From Pseudoalteromonas luteoviolacea NCIMB 1944 (GTDB lineage: Bacteria > Pseudomonadota > Gammaproteobacteria > Enterobacterales > Alteromonadaceae): DNA of 64,000 nt. Under the pieces are notes generated by a model that saw only the letters and a list, made by a program, of their open reading frames with translations, was not told the DNA's origin and did not search any database. Below are positions 61,798 through 64,000 of this stretch, in pieces (the first letter of the stretch is position 1; each line of letters starts with the position of its first letter). The position numbers and the translations under genes are program-made. The stretch covers positions 103,040 to 167,039 of the forward strand of contig NZ_AUXS01000026.1 in NCBI RefSeq assembly GCF_001625565.1, in the 5' to 3' direction.

Positions 61798-62020
61798 GGC
61801 TAAGTGCAAGGCGTGTCAGGTTATCTCAGTTAACATTGTTCATGACAAACGTCTGTGTAATACGTTGATTTGCCATCAAGATCATCTGCTGATCTGTTAC
61901 AGGTATGAAGATGTGATCTGTAGCAGTAAAGTGCTTTACGACGACGCTTTTTACCTGCGTTACAAATCAGGTGAAGCATGCCAGGTGTTAGCCGATGACA
62001 AAAACATCTGGCATTTATAA
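61778..62020 (+). CDS. Possible small Cys-rich protein
   Basis: An 80-residue frame overlapping the end of the cyclodeaminase gene by 20 bp. It has seven cysteines (KCKACQ; RLCNTLICHQ; LLICYRYED; VICSSK; EACQVL) and a plausible strand-rich end (DDAFYLRYKSGE). No family is recognised and the ribosome site is unclear. It may not be expressed. Confidence 0.35.
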   Translation: MTWFKSKAKCKACQVISVNIVHDKRLCNTLICHQDHLLICYRYEDVICSSKVLYDDAFYLRYKSGEACQVLADDKNIWHL

Positions 62021-62597
62021 TGCTCAGTAGCAAATACCAATCACTCCCGCTTGATTGGTATTAACCCCTAGCTATGACACTAGGTTTATTAGTGGCTGCT
62101 TCGCTTCATGTAGCACACAGAAAGTTATCTTAACAATACACCTCTATGCTACGTATCTCAAAGAAACAAACACTGCTTTTAGTCAATCATCAACGATAAT
62201 TTAAACATCATTATAATTATTCTAACCACATATATGCGCTAGGACTTGGACTGTTGCCACAGTCAAAATATGGCTTTGTAGCAAAAATAACGGACATATT
62301 AGCTATTATTCAATAGCCGATTATAATTAGTAGCAATTATTCTCCAATCAAAAAGCAATGCACTTATAAGTATATAAGCGCTTTTATTTTGGTTAGATAT
62401 AAATAGTTCACTGCACCACACAATTATTTACCTTAGCGCATCATTTATATATATCTGCATCAAGGTAAATCGCGTAACCATCTATATGGGATAAACATAG
62501 GCTTGTTTGGTGTACTTGTTTGTATTAAAAGTAATAATGGGGCCGCAGCCAGTTATCTGCCTGCAAATTAGGAACGGACTTTTAAAGAGCCGAACAT
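62021..62597. other. Long AT-rich intergenic region
   Basis: 577 bp without a convincing gene. It contains the hairpin at 62033-62062 and presumably the promoter of the sensor gene at 62598. No repeat or RNA is recognised. Confidence 0.55.
62033..62062. terminator. Hairpin, possible terminator
   Basis: AATACCAATCA / TGATTGGTATT, 11-bp perfect stem with an 8-base loop, 12 bp after the small Cys-rich frame. No T-run follows on the plus strand. Confidence 0.45.
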
Positions 62598-63227
62598 ATG
62601 ACACAATTCTCTTTTTTAAAAGTATTTGGTACGTTTTTTATTATAACCACCTTTGTTGTCGTTGTTGCAACTCCCCTCCTTCACAACCAACTATATCACG
62701 TGTTATTCAAGCTCAATCTAGATAAAAATCGAGAACAGGCAGAAAGGTTAGCAACGCTTGTATCTATTGAACTGGAACGAGGCGAAGACTCAGCTAAGGT
62801 ACTTAGTGATGTCCAGAATATGCTAGAAAACACACTACAAAGTAGTGAGCATTTTGCTTGTATCATCGAGCACGAGAATAAAGTGATCGCGCACCCTAAG
62901 CCTTCAAATATCAACAAAGATACAACTGGTTGGACTATGGACAATGGCGTCGAGGTTAAAACTTTTACGCAATCGGCTGGTGAAGGTGTTCCATTTGGCG
63001 GAATTCAAACAAGAAATGATGGGTCTAAAGATATTAACTATCAAATTCCAATAAGCACCAAACCTTGGGCTGTTTCAGTACACACCAAATTAGATATTGT
63101 GGACCAACAAGCAACAAAAATACTGCTGCAAATCGGCCTAATTGTTCTTCCCAGTTTGCTGCTGCTCACCGTGACTAGTGCTTTGATAGTAACTCGCCAA
63201 AAACCCAAAAAGAGTGAAGCCGCATGA
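62598..63227 (+). CDS. Membrane sensor with periplasmic Cache-like domain
   Basis: A 209-residue protein with two transmembrane helices (about residues 7-30 and 173-195) enclosing a periplasmic domain (NREQAERLATLVSIELERGE; ACIIEHENKVIAHPKP; DINYQIPISTKPWAVSVHTK). This is the layout of a single Cache domain of chemoreceptors and kinases, which binds small ligands. No signalling output domain follows; the C-terminus is a short basic tail. The stop overlaps the ATG of the next frame (ATGA), hinting that the two were one signalling unit. Confidence 0.75.
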   Translation: MTQFSFLKVFGTFFIITTFVVVVATPLLHNQLYHVLFKLNLDKNREQAERLATLVSIELERGEDSAKVLSDVQNMLENTLQSSEHFACIIEHENKVIAHPKPSNINKDTTGWTMDNGVEVKTFTQSAGEGVPFGGIQTRNDGSKDINYQIPISTKPWAVSVHTKLDIVDQQATKILLQIGLIVLPSLLLLTVTSALIVTRQKPKKSEAA

Positions 63228-63673
63228 ATGCTTTGGAAAAGTAGATAGCCTTTAGCTTTGGAGCGATAACTCTGGTGTTTCTGTCAATGACCGTATTCTC
63301 CTTGCTCCAAATCAACCAACTTACTGAATCATCTCGCCACATCCAACATGTTTTGGACCCATCTATAAAAGCTAATTTAAAAGTCGTTCAAGCGCTAAAT
63401 ACATCAATAATTAGCCTGCAAAGATGGATATTAACCAAAGAGAAAAAATACAAACATCAATGGCAGATCACTTGGTCCGTTATCAATAAGAACTATACGC
63501 AATTAAAGAACCACTCAAAGCGCTGGGAACGAGAAGAACATCTAGAACTCTTAAACGAAATTGCATTCGACCTCAAACAACTCAAACACATACAGCAAAC
63601 GCTCCTCACAAAAACACATGCACAATCCGCCGATGCTACCATTCAAGTGTTAAGACAGGAGCTGGCACCTTGA
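63224..63673 (+). pseudogene. Signalling gene broken by an amber codon
   Basis: ATG at 63224 overlaps the sensor stop (ATGA) and reads six codons, then TAG at 63242-63244; the same frame stays open to 63673. The downstream part has a hydrophobic helix (FGAITLVFLSMTVFSLLQI), and then a four-helix-bundle-like periplasmic region (LTESSRHIQHVLDPSIKANL) as in chemoreceptors and kinases. Translation could restart at GTG 63275, giving 132 residues. The frame then ends without a second membrane helix or output domain, so the gene is both interrupted and truncated. Confidence 0.6.
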
Positions 63674-64000
63674 AAACCTATCTTGCATTAATAAACATGG
63701 ATTGCGGGGCAAGCCCACAATGACGAGACAGTGCTAGTAAATGGATTGCGGAGCAAGCCCACAATGACAGCCTTGGCAGCTGTGACGCTCCTTAAGCTGT
63801 GCCATTCCAATACGACAGGCCCTCACCTACACCAAAGACTATCCTCCTGAACCAAAGACCACCCTCCTGAACCAAAGACCATCCTCCTGAACCAACAAAG
63901 TTCGTCATCCTGAACTTGTTTCAGGATCCATGTGTTGTGGTCAACTAATTCCGAACAATTAACGTAGTTCCTAGCTAGTAAATGGATTGCGGGGCAAGCC
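63674..64000. repeat. Intergenic repeat cluster
   Basis: Three copies of ATGGATTGCGGGGCAAGCCC (63697, 63741, and 63982 running off the end), two of them followed by ACAATGAC. Three 20-bp tandem units start at 63831, 63851 and 63871 (ACCAAAGAC plus CCTCCTGA). CCTGAACTTGTTTCAGG (63909-63925) is a palindrome next to them. No gene is seen. Confidence 0.8.

Noticed and set aside
62507..62725. 72-residue plus-strand frame upstream of the sensor gene
   Set aside because: It overlaps the sensor gene in another frame and has no ribosome site or protein-like composition.
1..64000. tRNA or rRNA genes
   Set aside because: No cloverleaf-like CCA-ended sequence or conserved rRNA block was noticed on either strand.

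Overview
The window reads as chromosomal DNA of a marine gammaproteobacterium, most likely a Pseudoalteromonas or close relative. This is inferred from the AT-rich base composition, the style of the proteins and an integron-type cassette array next to a trans-AT polyketide cluster; no rRNA or other species marker is present.

Region 1 (about 1-23.9 kb) is an integron gene-cassette array. More than 20 short genes, nearly all on the minus strand, are separated by attC recombination sites. On the plus strand each site reads from a CTAACGC-type R' end, through paired arms around a core like TTAGCGACGAAGGAGCGCAAGCC, to a TTGTTAG-type R'' end. No integrase gene is visible at either end, so within this window it is an integrase-less attC cluster (CALIN). 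Cargo includes a YciI-like protein, a SUKH (SMI1/KNR4) immunity-like protein, a GNAT acetyltransferase, a DUF1203 protein, a frameshifted DUF2019-like gene, several mini membrane proteins, exported proteins and many unknowns. The array is peppered with mobile DNA: a decayed IS3-family transposase (765-1450), a REP-associated tyrosine transposase (6429-7406) with its TTTGTGCCTGTCCCA repeats scattered around it, and an IS110/IS1111-type element (about 16.3-17.9 kb) inserted at an attC site.

Region 2 (24.7-49.4 kb) is a compact biosynthetic gene cluster on the plus strand: a PfaD-like trans enoyl reductase, a stand-alone malonyl acyltransferase, a NodU/CmcH-type carbamoyltransferase, and one 20-kb gene for a hybrid trans-AT PKS-NRPS. 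The megasynthase reads KS-DH-KR-MT-ACP / KS-KR-ACP / C-A-PCP / KS-KR-ACP / KS-KR-ACP / terminal thioester reductase. The adenylation pocket reads as threonine. The expected product is a carbamoylated polyketide-threonine-polyketide released by reduction as an aldehyde or alcohol. A strong terminator follows, and then an AlkD-type DNA glycosylase gene that could be either housekeeping or self-resistance.

Region 3 (49.5-64 kb) is a mixed chromosomal region: AlkD, a GNAT protein, three related tiny exported two-cysteine proteins, a MerR/flavin-reductase pair, small membrane proteins, a secreted sphingomyelinase-like phosphodiesterase, a large HExxH lipoprotein, an exported repeat protein, an M24 peptidase/ornithine cyclodeaminase-like operon that shares a palindromic operator with the HExxH gene, and a Cache-type sensor overlapping a gene broken by an amber codon. 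The last 300 bp hold short intergenic repeats.
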